This document shows, in pieces, positions 21,290 through 32,758 of a stretch of 64,000 nucleotides of DNA. Below the pieces are notes generated by a model that was not told the DNA's origin, did no database searches, and was given only the letters and a program-made list of their open reading frames with translations. Numbering within the stretch: position 1 is the first letter of the stretch; every line of letters starts with the position of its first letter. The translations under genes and the position numbers were made by a program. Source of the stretch: Dromiciops gliroides. Taxonomy: Eukaryota; Chordata; Mammalia; Microbiotheria; Microbiotheriidae. The stretch covers positions 173,249,386 to 173,313,385 of the forward strand of contig NC_057866.1 in assembly GCF_019393635.1 (NCBI RefSeq), in the 5' to 3' direction.

Positions 21290-22310
21290 AAATGATGAAA
21301 TTGTTTTTACTCAGAGAGCTTTTGTACCTCCTTTTCCATTTGGCCAATTTGGTTTTTCGAGCTGTTGACTTTTTTTCCTATGACTTTTCTGCATCTCTCT
21401 CATTTCTCTTTCCATTTTTTCCTCTACCTCTCTTACTTTATTTTCAAAGTCCTTTTTGAGCTCTTCTATGGCCTGAGACCAATTCATATTTTTCTTGGAA
21501 GCTTTGGATGTAGAAATTTTGACTTTGCTGTCTTCCTCTGAGGGTATATTTTGATCTTCCTTGTCAACAAAGAAACTTTCTAGGGTCAGCATCTTTTTCT
21601 GTATACTCATTTTGCCAGTTTATTTATTGACTTTTAACTCCTTCTTAAAGTGGGACATTACTTCCAGGATGTGCTTTCCCAAGCTTCAGGGGGCTCAAGG
21701 TGGTACAATTTAAAGAGAGGCACATTCACCACTTCCCTGGCTTGTGCGCCAGCCTGCAAGCAACCACAAATCTGCTTGCCCTTTAACCTGAAACAGAATC
21801 CTGTTTCACTGTGGCTGCAAGCTCTGGTGTGCCTGCACCCCTCCCCAACTGGACCACCTCCCAAGACTGCTTCCTGGGTACAAGTGTGGGCAAAACAACA
21901 GGTTCCTACCTAAGCATCAGGAAAGACACCTGTAATCTCCCCCTGGCCAACCACTTGACCCCCTTGCCATCTGTGAACTGAGTTCCAGAAGTAGTTGCTG
22001 CCACAACTTATTCTAAGGCTCCTGAGGCCTGTTTCTCTGTGGTGTCCTGCCTGGGGCTGGATCTGTGCTTGTGCAGCCTGTACAGGTCTATGCTCCACTC
22101 TCATTCCCATACAACAGAGCTTTCTTGCTGACTTACTAATCTCTCTTTGGCTGGAAAATGATCTCACGCTGTCCTTTTGTAGGTTCTGCTGCTCCCGGAA
22201 TTGTCCTATGGCACTATTTGAAGGTATTTGGTGGGATCCTGGGGAGAGCTCAGGGAAATCCCTGCCTTTCCTCTGTTATCTTGGCTCTGCCCCCTATCTC
22301 AAAATGTTTT
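21290..22310 (-). mobile_element. L1 5' UTR and start of ORF1, antisense
   Basis: Read on the minus strand, a GC-richer 5' UTR (about 22310 to 21615) leads to an ORF1 start at 21610. The N-terminal about 100 residues are intact (21610-21311): a charged region, then a heptad-like EELKKDFENKVREVEEKME stretch typical of the ORF1p coiled coil. The rest of the L1 is missing, so this is a 3'-deleted or rearranged copy rather than the usual 5' truncation. Not a host gene. Confidence 0.75.
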
Positions 22311-22449
22311 TACTCAAAAGCCTCTAGTGAGGGGGAAATTCACTATTTTTCAAAGGGCCCATTCTACTTTAAGGTAGTTTCAATGATTAGGAGATTTTTT
22401 TTCTCCCTTTACTGAAAGTCTGCCTTGTGTGAGTTCTCTGTAAAATAGT

Positions 22450-23010
22450 TTCACATAGAGGTCAGAAGAATCAACACAAAGACACTCTCAAGGTCTCTCT
22501 GAAGATCTTTGGAATTGATCGATGTGGAAGATGCTGGCAAAGGACCACCAAGGATGTTGCGCCCACATCAAAAAAGGAGCTATACTCTGTAAGCAAAGCA
22601 GAATTGCAGTGGCTCAAAAGAAATGTGAAATGTACAAGTTTAGAGATACCTCCACCCCAAAGTTCATATGGACCAGGGCTTCTTAAACTTTTTCCACTCA
22701 AAACCCCTTTTTGCCCCACAAATTTTTACATGACCTAGGGTATATGGGTATATAAAATAGCTATACATAACCTTTTACTGTTGCCAAATTTTTTTTGCAA
22801 CTACCACATTCACATATTTGACCTCATTTTGGGTCTCAACCCACAGTTTAAGAAGCTTTGATATGGACTATTTGTGCTCAACCTGTGGTAGAGCCTTCCA
22901 AGCTCATATTGGTTTGATCAACCACAGTCAGATACAATGTAACTTGATTCCAACATAGTGATGTCATTTTGGTCCTCTTTGAGGACAAACGACAATAATC
23001 AAACAAACAA
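22450..23010 (+). mobile_element. LINE 3' end with C-terminal zinc-finger-like motif
   Basis: A decayed frame reads KKCEMYKFRDTSTP, then after the hAT insertion YLCSTCGRAFQAHIGLINHS, a C-x2-C...H-x3-H pattern found at the C-terminus of some non-LTR retrotransposons. It ends TTTTGGTCCTCTTTGAGGAC followed by AAAC repeats. RTE-like by its tail, but the clade is not certain. Confidence 0.65.
22674..22860. mobile_element. Non-autonomous hAT-type DNA transposon
   Basis: 187 bp with terminal inverted repeats CAGGGCTTCTTAAACT (left) and the complement of CAAAGCTTCTTAAACT (right), 14 of 16 matching. It sits between perfect 8-bp direct repeats ATATGGAC (22666-22673 and 22861-22868). Eight-bp TSDs and CAGGG ends are hAT hallmarks. 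There is no transposase. It interrupts the LINE 3' end, whose sequence rejoins when the transposon and one TSD are removed. Confidence 0.92.
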
Positions 23011-23334
23011 ACAACTGCATCTAAATCTCTTGCTTTGCCTTCTGACTATTACTCCTAGTCATGACACCTAGGGACCAAGTAAAACCAATTTAATCCCTCT
23101 TCCTTATTACATCCCTTCCAATATATAAAGATGGCTATTATATTCACCTGTGTCTTCTCATCTCCAGTCTAAACATGAGAATGAGTGGGTCTAGTCAAAT
23201 CAAGAATTAAACTATGGAAGGTGGGAAATAACAGATTCAGATAAAATTCAAGGGAAATCCTCTTTTCTAGATGTCAGTGTTATTTTAACAGAATTCTAGA
23301 CTCTTCTGCCTGTATGGTGTAATTATTGGAATGA

Positions 23335-23744
23335 TGCCACCTGCTGGAGAGCTACTGTAGGAAAGCTCCGCCATGAGGAGAAAGCATCTGAGGGCAAGCC
23401 ATGTGGTCAAGGTCCTTGGCATCAGGAAGTGACGTTTGCTCGTGGATACTGTCTATCAAGGCTACCAGCCAATCAACTTGAGGAGCCTCTCATTTCTGGG
23501 AGGAGGACACAAAGTAGGAAGTAGAAACTGGCAGAGGGTTTTTTCCTCTTTTGGGTTCCTGACCTCGCCATGATGGGTTGGATGATAGGGTCTCTTAGAA
23601 ATAGTTAGATTTTTACCTTTCTCTCTGATGCTAATGCTCTTTAATAAATACTTAAACACTTAAATGCTCTTGCTAAAGCTTATAATTTGTTGTCAACCAC
23701 TCATTATATTTTAGATAGTATAGCTAGAATTTTAGCCCCTTACA
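23335..23744 (+). mobile_element. Solo LTR with 4-bp TSD
   Basis: 410 bp from TGCCACCTGCTGGAG to CCCCTTACA. TG...CA ends, TTAATAAATAC near 23640 as poly(A) signal, and a T-rich GGGTTTTTTCCTC segment around 23537. The direct repeat ATGA flanks it at 23331-23334 and 23745-23748, the 4-bp size typical of class I retroviruses. No internal sequence is attached, so recombination between two LTRs is inferred. Confidence 0.87.
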
Positions 23745-23849
23745 ATGATGATGGCACCAAGCTGAATGTGGTTCCCTATAGAAACCACAAAAATGCTAAT
23801 GTTTCTCTTAAGTACTTATAGATAGGAAGTACATAAACTAAATAAAAAA

Positions 23850-24840
23850 ATTTTTGGAGGAAAGAGAAACTATCAGCCTGCGGGGAAGGGATCAAGAGAG
23901 GTTTCATGAAGAAGGTGGAGCTTCAGGTAAAATTTTAAGGAAACTAGGGATTCCAAGCGGCAAAGATGAAGAGAGGGACTGCTTTGTAGGCATGAGGGAT
24001 AGCCTATGGAAAGACACAGGAATAGGAGATAAAGAGTCTTGTGTGAAGAGCAAGGATGCCATCTTAACTAGACCATAAAACATGTGAAGAAGAAAAATAG
24101 ATTATAAGACCCCAAAGATAGTTTGGAACCAGGTTTTGAAGGACTCAAAAGGCTATGCAGAGGAGTTTGTATTTGATTTGAGAGCTAACCAGTGTGATGT
24201 TTAAAATTTAATGTGTGATGTCTAAAAAATCTAATGTGTGGTGATCTTAAATTAGAAGCTTTAGCACCAGTCTTTGGGCATTAAGGTTTTATTAAAGCAT
24301 ACTAGGTATTAGGAAAAAGAGAACATGTGGAGTTCAGAAAGTTTAAAAAAAGGCCTATCTAGCCTAGAGCTCCATCCTGGTCTGGTTCTTCCTCAAGTCC
24401 TCCACCATGAGCTTGCTTCAATTATGAACTCCCTGAGCAAACTGAGTGTGGAAGCTTTTTTATAGGTCTGGAGCAGAGGCGGTCCTTACACACTGCTTCA
24501 AGCTGATTGGTAGGAATCATCCAAATCCATTGGTTCATTTGACTTGAAGGTGGTCTTGAGTTGAGTTTAAAGTCTTTAGCTTCTGATTAACTTGAAGTAG
24601 GCTGATCAGCAAAATCAATCACTCTCACTTAATCAGTTTAGATTAATCTCCAGGTGTGCCTTTGAGTATTTGCCAAATCCCATTATTTTCTCATACCAGG
24701 AGCCATTAGAATTTATTGAATAGAATTTATTGAGAATGTATTGGGTATGGTAAGAACTGTGCTTTATGAAGACCACTTAGGCAGCTATGTGCAGGATGGA
24801 TTGAAGGGGGAAAGATGAGAGGAAGGGAGACCAGTTAAGA
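23850..24840 (+). mobile_element. Old LINE-derived repeat split by an LTR
   Basis: Same family as 7880-8940: GGTTTCATGAAGAAGGTGGA, GAAGGACTCAAAAGGC and GGAGTTTGTATTTGATTTGA on the left; GAGCCATTAGAATTTATTGA and GCAGGATGGATTGAAGGGGG on the right. The solo LTR at 24193-24693 separates the halves. Confidence 0.7.
24193..24693 (-). mobile_element. Solo LTR, reverse, 6-bp TSD
   Basis: Reading the minus strand it runs TGAGAAAATAATGGG to TTTTAAACATCACA. Minus-strand TATA (CCTATAAAAAAGC) near 24460 and AATAAA near 24290 are in LTR order. Flanks AACCAG (24187-24192) and TACCAG (24694-24699) match at 5 of 6 positions, a class II-like TSD size. A short tandem copy of the 3' terminus (TGTGATGTYTAAAA) is present. 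Same family as 32759-33204 in opposite orientation. Confidence 0.83.
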
Positions 24841-24844
24841 CTCT

Positions 24845-25394
24845 ATGATGATGGTGGTGGTGGTGATGATGATGAAGACGGTGGCCTTGTTAGTAGAATG
24901 AAGTGGAAAGATTTGAGAGATGTTGTAGAGATAGCATCTGCAAGATTTCCCAATTTGTTGATTTTATTGAGGGAGAGTACATAGGTGAGGATGACTTTGA
25001 CATTACAAACCTGGGTGACCAGAAGGATGATAGTACATTCAACAGAATTAGAGACATAAGAAAAGATACATGGGTTTTGGAGAAGTATAATCACTTCTGT
25101 TTTAGTGTCAACAAAATTATTTTGCTGCTGGATTTTGTGTCTCTATTATTTCTAACAATAGTGTATTAAATTGTATAGGACCTAAGGCCATGGCCTGAAT
25201 AGCTGTTACCTCCCAACAGCCATACTGAAATTTGGTGAAGTGAAAGGGGAACAAAACCCTACTTTCTAACTCTTGCTGAGGAGAAACTCATTTTCTACTG
25301 TTACATTACCCTGCACCCTCATGCCTTTCTAGCCCAGCTCTACCCCTATCCTCTTCTCCCCTTTCCTTCTTCTGGAATATCTGCTCTGTTGTAA
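24845..25394. other. Intergenic with short GATGGTGGT run
   Basis: An imperfect (GATGGT/GATGAT) run at 24843-24885, then sequence probably continuing the old LINE (to about 25200) and a CT-rich stretch. No gene. Confidence 0.5.
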
Positions 25395-25588
25395 ACAAAT
25401 TCTTACAAAATCACAGAATTTTAGAGTTTCAAGGAACCTCATTAGCCACTGAGTACAATCTATGCCACAAAGAAGTTTCCCTCCCTACAACATACTTGAC
25501 CATTGATTATGCATCTTCTGCTTGAAGACTTCACAGGAGAAGAACCTATCATTTCTTGAGGCCATGGATTTCACTTTCAGACAGATTG

Positions 25589-25654
<66 letters not shown>

Positions 25655-26165
25655 ATCAAATTCTTTCAATTTTTTCCTCATTGTTTTGGGCATAACCAAA
25701 TCGGAAAACTATAATCCCTTTTCTACAAGACAAGCCTTCAGATACTTGAATTTATCAATAATGTTTACCCTGAATCTTCTTTTATTCAGGCTAAATATTC
25801 ACTTTTCTTTCAACCAGACCTCATATGACATAGAACTAAGGCTGTACAACATCAAAGCTGACCTCGAGAACCCTTCCATTTGTCAATGCCTTTCTCAAAA
25901 TTTGGTGCCTAGAACTAAATTCAATACTCCAGATGAGGTCTGACAAGGGCAGAGTACAGACAGATTCTTACCTCCTTAGTTCTGGAAGCTATGCCTTTTA
26001 ATCCAACTCAAAATTGCATTAACTTTTTTGGCTGCCAGATCCCAGTGCTGACTCATAGTTCATTAAAACCTCCAGATATTTTTCAGAGAAACTGTTGTTC
26101 AACTTGTTTTCCCATTCAGTACTTGAGAAGGTAGTCTTTGAACCTAAATGTAAGATTTTATAATG
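25395..26165 (-). mobile_element. CR1/L3-type LINE 3' region, antisense
   Basis: Strong landmarks of the CR1 group read on the + strand as antisense: CTTCTGCTTGAAGACTTCAC, AGGCTAAATATTCACTTTTC, CCAGACCTCATATGACATAG, AATACTCCAGATGAGGTCTG, TTTTTTGGCTGCCAGATCCC. Old and frame-broken. A (TC)n repeat interrupts it at 25591-25651. Confidence 0.82.
25591..25651. repeat. (TC)n microsatellite
   Basis: About 61 bp of unbroken TC dinucleotide inside the CR1 remnant. Confidence 0.97.
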
Positions 26166-26419
26166 TTCTTAATTATTTGCTTCAGTTGTAGATTTATGGA
26201 GTTAGGGAAAAAATAGAGACTAGGACTATGATTTCTTTGCTATTATTCTGGTGTGACAATATTACTTTTATCAATTCAGATCAGAATTAATTCATGTAAT
26301 ACATGAATATAATTTACAGATAACTATACATATATAATTTACTGCTAGAGATGTGTGATAAAAGAAACATTTATAGATCAATGCTTGATAATATCTAGGA
26401 TGATGGATATACATTAATG

Positions 26420-26705
26420 CTTTGCTCCTTTCATTATTTTCAAGTTTCTGCTTATGTAAAACCTCTGTAAGCCTTCTCTGATCACAGAAGAAAGTGTTTC
26501 CTCCCTTTTCAACTTACTTAGGGTACTTTGGACTTCTCCTTCACCCTCATTGTATTCTACCTTATATAATATTTATTAGTAATCATGTAATTTAGTAAGC
26601 AATTCGAGGATAGATTCTATATCATTCTTCATCTTTGTATTACTAGGACCCACCACAGTGCCTTACATCTAGTAGGCACTTATTATTTGTTTAATTTATT
26701 TATAT
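26420..26705 (+). mobile_element. L2 3' end
   Basis: AAAACCTCTGTAAGCCTTCT, TTTGTATTACTAGGACCCAC, CACAGTGCCTTACATCTAGT and AGGCACTTATTATTTG follow the L2 3' end order. Confidence 0.75.
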
Positions 26706-26719
26706 TAATACTAACTGTC

Positions 26720-26960
26720 ATTTATTTAACACTTAAAGGTTGCAAAGTATTGTGTGCACATTATTTAGTTTTGTCTTCCCATGATTCTGTGAAGTACTAT
26801 GATTGTTATTATCCCTATTTTAGAGATGAGGAAATTGTAGCTGACAGAGATTAAATGACTTATTGAAAGTGACATAAGTGAATAATTGAGTTTGGATTTG
26901 AATATAGTCTTCCCAACTCCAAGTCTAGTGTTCTATCTACTACATCATGCTGCCTCTATC
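26720..26960 (-). mobile_element. MIR-type SINE
   Basis: Antisense: AAAGGTTGCAAAGTATTGTG, TATTTTAGAGATGAGGAAAT, TTAAATGACTTATTGAAAGT, GTCTAGTGTTCTATCTACTA. Confidence 0.75.
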
Positions 26961-29384
26961 ATTGAACAATGGGCAATATGGTAATTTGATATATTTCTAA
27001 ACAGAAATGTTAGGTACCTACTACAATTTATTGAGTAATACTAGTGCCCTAAAAGAGTTAATTTCATTTCCAAAGATGCCTATTATAGAAACAGGGATGG
27101 GGAAACTCTTGCTTAACAAGTAATACTTTAGCTGATTTATCTTTATCTTATCATTGAGATGGTAACATGATAAATATCAGTTATTAACAATTCAAAAAAG
27201 TTTCCTGTGGTGAGAGTTTCAGGAAATGTGCATAAGAAACTTCTAATGGAGATCACACATGGGACCCATACAAATAATTGGGAACAAAGATTGAAGGTGA
27301 ACAAAAATTCCTTTACAGAAAGCCAAAATTCAAAGATAAATAGCTCCCAGAAAAATGGATGAGTTCTGGAGATAATTAGTAAGTTTCATAAACTAGACTG
27401 GCCCAGAGTTTAGGCTCTTGAGATAAACCACATATCCAAATGAAGTTAACTTTCCTTTGGCTCAAACATGTGAGACAAAGCCAAGTTTCATATTTTTGTT
27501 AGCTGGTGAAGAAAGAAAGAAATATACTTCTATGGAGACCTCCCCCCCAAAAAAAATTAAAAATCCTACTCTAGTTTTATGATGAAAAGTAGGAGTTATT
27601 TTCTACTTTAAAATGAAACATACTTCATTTCTTTTTTTGATCTATTTTATCAGCTGAATCCTTGAAGTGGCTCAGGTTGAAATAAAAAAGCTGGTTCATC
27701 TCTGAGTGCCTAGGATCTCATAGACGGAAAAAAGGGTGGATTTAAATTAAAAGGACTTAAGTTCATAACTGAGTTCTGGTATTTACTAGCTATGTGACCT
27801 TAGTACATAATGTCATCTATTCTTTTGTAAAAGCAAGTTGTGAGATTAAATTATTTCTAAGTTTCCATCTCTTCCTAAGTCTATGATAGCACAATATTTT
27901 CTCCCTCTAAAAAGAGATTCTTTGTTATATTTGTTATGGATTTTTAAAGATATAAGGCAGAAATGGCTTCATTTGAAAAGGTATTTGCCTAGAAGTTATG
28001 AACTAATATAGATGTGCTTGACCAAAATCATCCCTCTTTTAACCTCCCCCAGCTAGGTTTAACATGGAGAATTCCACCATTAAAAGTGTGTAGTATGGGA
28101 ATTTTTATCTCCATTTTACAGACGAAGAAACTGAAGTTCAGAGAGGTCAAATAACTAATTAAAATCACATGGCTAAATGATAGAGTATGGATACAATACC
28201 ATTAATAAATAGGGATGGGAAAGAGGAAGATATAAATTTCACAACATTGATGCAATGCTGAGGGAGGAGAGACTTGGGTGAAGAACTGTAGTAATCACAT
28301 GAAGTAATTGAAAATCTGAGGAGTGGAGGAGTTCACAAAGGAAAGATGAGAGGGTAAAGACAAAATTCATGTACTTTACAATATTGCCCAGAACTTGGTA
28401 TGTTGGGAAATATTAAAGATTTGTATGTTACTTGTGTTATACACATTTTTGGACATTGGCTGTAGGATTCAAAATCTTGGCTACTATAAATACATGAAGT
28501 CAGGCACTTAGTAGCCAAATACATGTAGTTAAAGCAGACATTCAGATGAAATGTTTTTCCGACTAATTGGATAATTTAGTAGTAGATTTTATTTTGGAAT
28601 ATCAATGAATTGTTTAATTTGTATACCTAATTTTGCATGTATTTGCAGGTAATTCATGGCAGCACATTGCAGAATTTGTGATTCATACACCTCTGGACTG
28701 AGATATAACATCCAGATGGGCAGATTCAATCTACCAGTAAAGTTAATCTCAGCTACTTCTTTCATTGAAATAAAAATAAATCCAGTGAAATCATGCTGTA
28801 TTAAGTCACAAGTACACTTAAGTCACCAAAATCTTTGAATACGGACATCTGACACACAGTATAGGATATCTAGGTAGCTATTTTAAAATCATACAATAGG
28901 CAAATATACAAGTACTAAAAAAAGTTTTAAAGTAAAGAGGACAAGTTCTGATGTAATGTGTTGGACAATAAAACTTAGAAAATAAAAATTTCCACTGAAT
29001 AAAAGTAGCTAAAGTCACAAAGGTAGTAAGTTGAAGAATTGGAATTTAAAGCCATGTTCACTGACTTGAAAACTATGGCTCTTTCCAGTATGACTCACAG
29101 ATGTTACACTTCCATTTTTTCCATATAATGATATAAACTAGCTTTGTTTTGCAGACATTTCAGAAAGAATGTTAAGAAAGGCAACTATAATAAAGGCAAT
29201 GTGATATAGATGAAAGAGCTCATAGAATGGGAAACTGAAGATGTGGATTTTGTTAAAGTTTTAAGTGAACAAACAATAATAATGGGTAACAATCATGAAA
29301 TATCACATGTATAATATAGCTTTGTGTATATAGTATGCAGCATATATAAATATATAAATAAATATTTATTAAGCACTTTGTACC
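26961..29384. other. Intergenic, scattered MIR remnants, no gene
   Basis: A diverged + strand MIR lies at about 27730-27900 (AGCTATGTGACCTTAGTA) and an antisense piece at about 28100-28200 (CCATTTTACAGACGAAGAAA). The remainder, including 28200-29380, shows no repeat or gene I can name. Confidence 0.5.
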
Positions 29385-32000
29385 CATGCCTATTAAAAAC
29401 ACTAGAAAGCATAGAAATAAATGGAACATTTTAAAGATGATATGTAGTATACGTCTAAAACCAAGGGCAACCATCATCTGTAGTAGGGATAAAGTAGAAA
29501 CTTTCCCTATAAGGGGTGAAACAAGGATGTCACCACTATTATTCAATATTATATTAAAATGCTAGGCATAGCAATAAGATAAGAAAAATAAATTGAAGGA
29601 ATAAAAACAGGCAATATGGAAAAAACCCTATCACTCTTTGCAGATAATATAGTATAATTAGAGAAGCCTAGAGAATCAACTGAAAAAAAAAACTAGTAGA
29701 AACAATTTATGACTCTAGTAGAACTGCTGGATATAAAATAAACCCACAAAAATCATCAGCATTTCTATATGCTACCAATAAAACTCAGCAGGAAGAGATA
29801 GAGAAATCCCATTTAAAATAACTGTAGACAGTATAAAATACTTGGGAATCTACCTGCCAAGACAAACCCAGGGACTATATGAACAATTATAAAATACTTT
29901 TCACCCAAATAAAGACAGACCTAAACAACAGAAGAACTAATCAGGACAAAGTGATATAAAAATTGACAATTCTTCCTAAGTTAGTTTACTTATTCAGTAT
30001 CATAATAATCAAACTACCAAAGAATTATTTTAGAGAGCTAGAAAAATAATAAAATGCATGTGAAAGAAAAATAGTTCAAGAATATCAAGGGAATCAATGA
30101 AAAAAAAAAAGGGAAGTAAGGCAGCCTAGCAGTACCAGATTTCAAACTCAATTACAAAGAAGTAATCATCAAAACAATCTGGTGTTGACTAAGAAATAGA
30201 GTGGTGGATCAATGAAATAGATCTTTGTATCTTACTATGATACACAGTAGTAAATCACCATGGTAATCTAGTGTTTGATAAAACTAAAGGTCTAAATTTT
30301 TGGGGTAGGAGCACACCATTTGACAAAAAAAAAATGCTGAGGCAGCTGGAAACCAGTTGGGAAGCAACTAGTCAAGACCAAGCTCTTACACTGTACACCA
30401 AGGTGAGGTCAAAATAGATAAGTTATTTATACATAAAGGGTTATATCAGAACTAAATTAGGGAAGCATGGGAAAATGTACCTGTCATATCAATGGATAAG
30501 TGAAGAGTTTATGAACAAACAAAACCCAGAAAGGATCACAGGAAATAAAATGAATAATTTTGATTTAATGATATTTTTAAAAATAACAACTTCAGAACAA
30601 ATAAAACTAAAGCAGATGAAATTAAGAGGAAAACAGAAAACCGATAAAGACTTCATTTCTCAAATATATATAAAATCGAGCCAAATTTATAAAAACCTTG
30701 TCATTCCCCAATTAATAAATGGTTAAAGAATATGAATAGGCAGTTTTCAAAAGAAATCAAAGTAATCAATAGTCACAGAAAATGGTCTAAAACAGTATTG
30801 ATTAAAGAAATGCAAATTAAAACAACTTAGTTACCACTTCACATCTATCAGATTGGCTAACATGACAGAAAAGGAAAATAACATGCTGAAGGGGCTGTGG
30901 AAAAACAGGTACACCAATGCACTGTTACAGAAGCTATGTATTAATTAAACAATTCTCGAAAGTACTTTGGAATGATTTCTCCAAAAGCTATTAAATTGTA
31001 CCTTCTCTTTGCCCTAGCTATGTCATTAATACATCTATATCCCAATGAAATTAATAAAGAAAGAAGGGCCTATATCAAAAATACTTATAGCAGCAACTTT
31101 GGTGGTGGCAAAGAATTGGAAACTGAGATAATGCCTATCATTTGGGGAATGGCTGAACAAGTTATGGCGTATGAATATGATGGAATACTATTATGCTATA
31201 AGAAATGATGAAGGGGATTATTTCAGAAAAAAAAATTGGCAGACTTGTAAGAACTAATGCAAAGTGAAGTGAGTAGAATTAGGAGAAAAATTTGTACAAA
31301 AACAATATTTTTAAAATAATCAACTTTGAAAGACTTAGGGAGTCTGATCAAGAAAAAACCTAATTACCATTCCAAAGTACTCACAGTAAAACATTCTATT
31401 TACATCCAGATAGAGAACTGATGGACTCAGAATGCAAACTCAAGCATATTTTCTTCTTCTCCTTCTCCTTCTCCTTCTCCTTCTCCTTCTCCTTCTCCTT
31501 CTCCTTCTCCTTCTCCTTCTCCTTCTCCTTCTCCTTCTCCTTCTCCTTCTCCTTCTCCTTCTCCTTCTCCTTCTCCTTCTCCTCCTCCTCCTCCTCCTCC
31601 TCCTCCTCCTCCTCCTCCTCCTCCTCCTTCTTCTTCTTCTTCTTCTTCTTCTTCTTCTTCTTCTTCTTCTTCTTCTTCTTCTTCTTCTTCTTCTTCTTCT
31701 TCTTCTTCTTCTCCTTCTTCCCCCCTTTTCTTTCTCTCTCCCTCCCTCCCTTTTACTCTTTCGTCTCTTTCCCTCATCTCTTTTTCTGTCTCTGTGTCTC
31801 TCTCTCTACACACACATACACACACATATATAAATTTATTTTGCATGAACACAGATACATATATGTATATATACACATGTGTATTATGTTTATATATGTA
31901 TATGTGTGTGTGTGTAATAGGTTATGTTTTTCTTATCAATATGTGGAGGAAGGGGAGGGAGAGAGAGCAGTTGTATTGGAAATAAAATAAAATTAAAAAA
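29385..32000 (+). mobile_element. L1, ORF2 3' half and 3' end, decayed
   Basis: From ATTAAAAACACTAGAAAGCA through the RT active-site region (CTTTGCAGATAATATAGTA near 29635, encoding FADN instead of the usual YADD-like box), then TACCAGATTTCAAACTCAA, GGACAACTAAAG-like segments, CCTTTTC... and GGGGAATGGCTGAACAAGTT (31144), GAATACTATTATGCTATAAG. Many stops break ORF2. Its 3' UTR has expanded into the 306-nt pyrimidine tract (31449-31754), and CA/TG-rich sequence and GGAAATAAAATAAAA close it near 32000. Confidence 0.85.
31449..31754 (+). repeat. 306-nt uninterrupted polypyrimidine tract
   Basis: Three consecutive blocks: (CCTTCT)n at about 31457-31580 (about 20 copies), (CTC)n at about 31580-31627 (about 16 copies), (CTT)n at about 31627-31712 (about 28 copies), then mixed CT to 31754, where the first purine (A31755) occurs. 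Long apparent open frames in all + frames and one minus frame here are artefacts of the repeat. Confidence 0.97.
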
Positions 32001-32758
32001 ATTGGAGAGTACCAAGGAGAAAGGTTGTCAGTCACTGTCATAAGTTATGGGTTTTAGAGTGGTTGAAAATAATAAGGATTAAGAAAATATTAAATTAGGC
32101 ATTTGACAGATGAAAGTGTTAGAACCTCAAAGTCATGGTCTCTGCTCTGGGTGTGGTAACAGGGTTATTGAGAATAGCATGTGGGGGTGGGGAACATATT
32201 AGGAAGACAATTTCTGTAGTGAGTAGACATTTGGTTGAAGATAAAAAGTTTTCTCTATTAAGCTACTTCAGAAAATTGGGAGAGTAATCATGAGCTTTTT
32301 TTGGCTTCCACCATTGGAATGTGGATGTCAGGCTGGTCTGGTCCTTCTGCTTCTCCACCCACCAGGGAGGACCTACTTTATATTCACTAACCCAGGTTGC
32401 ACACATAGAGAGAGTTTCTTTGGGATTATCAACTATACAGTATTTTTTCCCTTGAATTCCTGCCCCCCTTATTCTGTCATAGATTATACCCTGTTAAGCT
32501 TCAACCTCAAATGACTCCCACCATCTACTGCCTTAACTCCTATATACATAATTCTTAATGAAGGTAAGGAAAAGATACAACCATTCTAAGTGCATTAGCT
32601 ATACATTTATGGTACATAGCCACAACTAGGCCCTCACTGCTTCTAGGCAATCTTTCTATACCTTTCTTGTTAACTCACTATCCCACTCTCCAGAATGGCT
32701 TTTCCAAACCTTTTCAACCCTCCTCAGATTTTCCATGACTTTTCCTACTCCTCCCCTT
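32001..32758. other. Intergenic, no gene seen
   Basis: No recognised family before the LTR at 32759, apart from a CT-rich segment near 32620-32755 that may belong to the L2 element resuming at 33215. Confidence 0.5.

Noticed and set aside
21311-21610. A 99-codon lysine/glutamate-rich frame as a host coiled-coil gene
   Set aside because: Its context (5' UTR-like sequence and heptads) and the related region at 58.8-59.7 kb identify it as L1 ORF1.
19930-23000. Search for retroviral integrase, env and 3' LTR downstream of RT
   Set aside because: The sequence there is L1, L2 and other LINE material; no retroviral motif was found.
31421-31990. Long open frames (149-189 codons) rich in Ser/Phe, Leu or Glu/Gly
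   Set aside because: They are translations of the CCTTCT/CTC/CTT microsatellite in several frames; no start context, domain or codon bias supports a gene.
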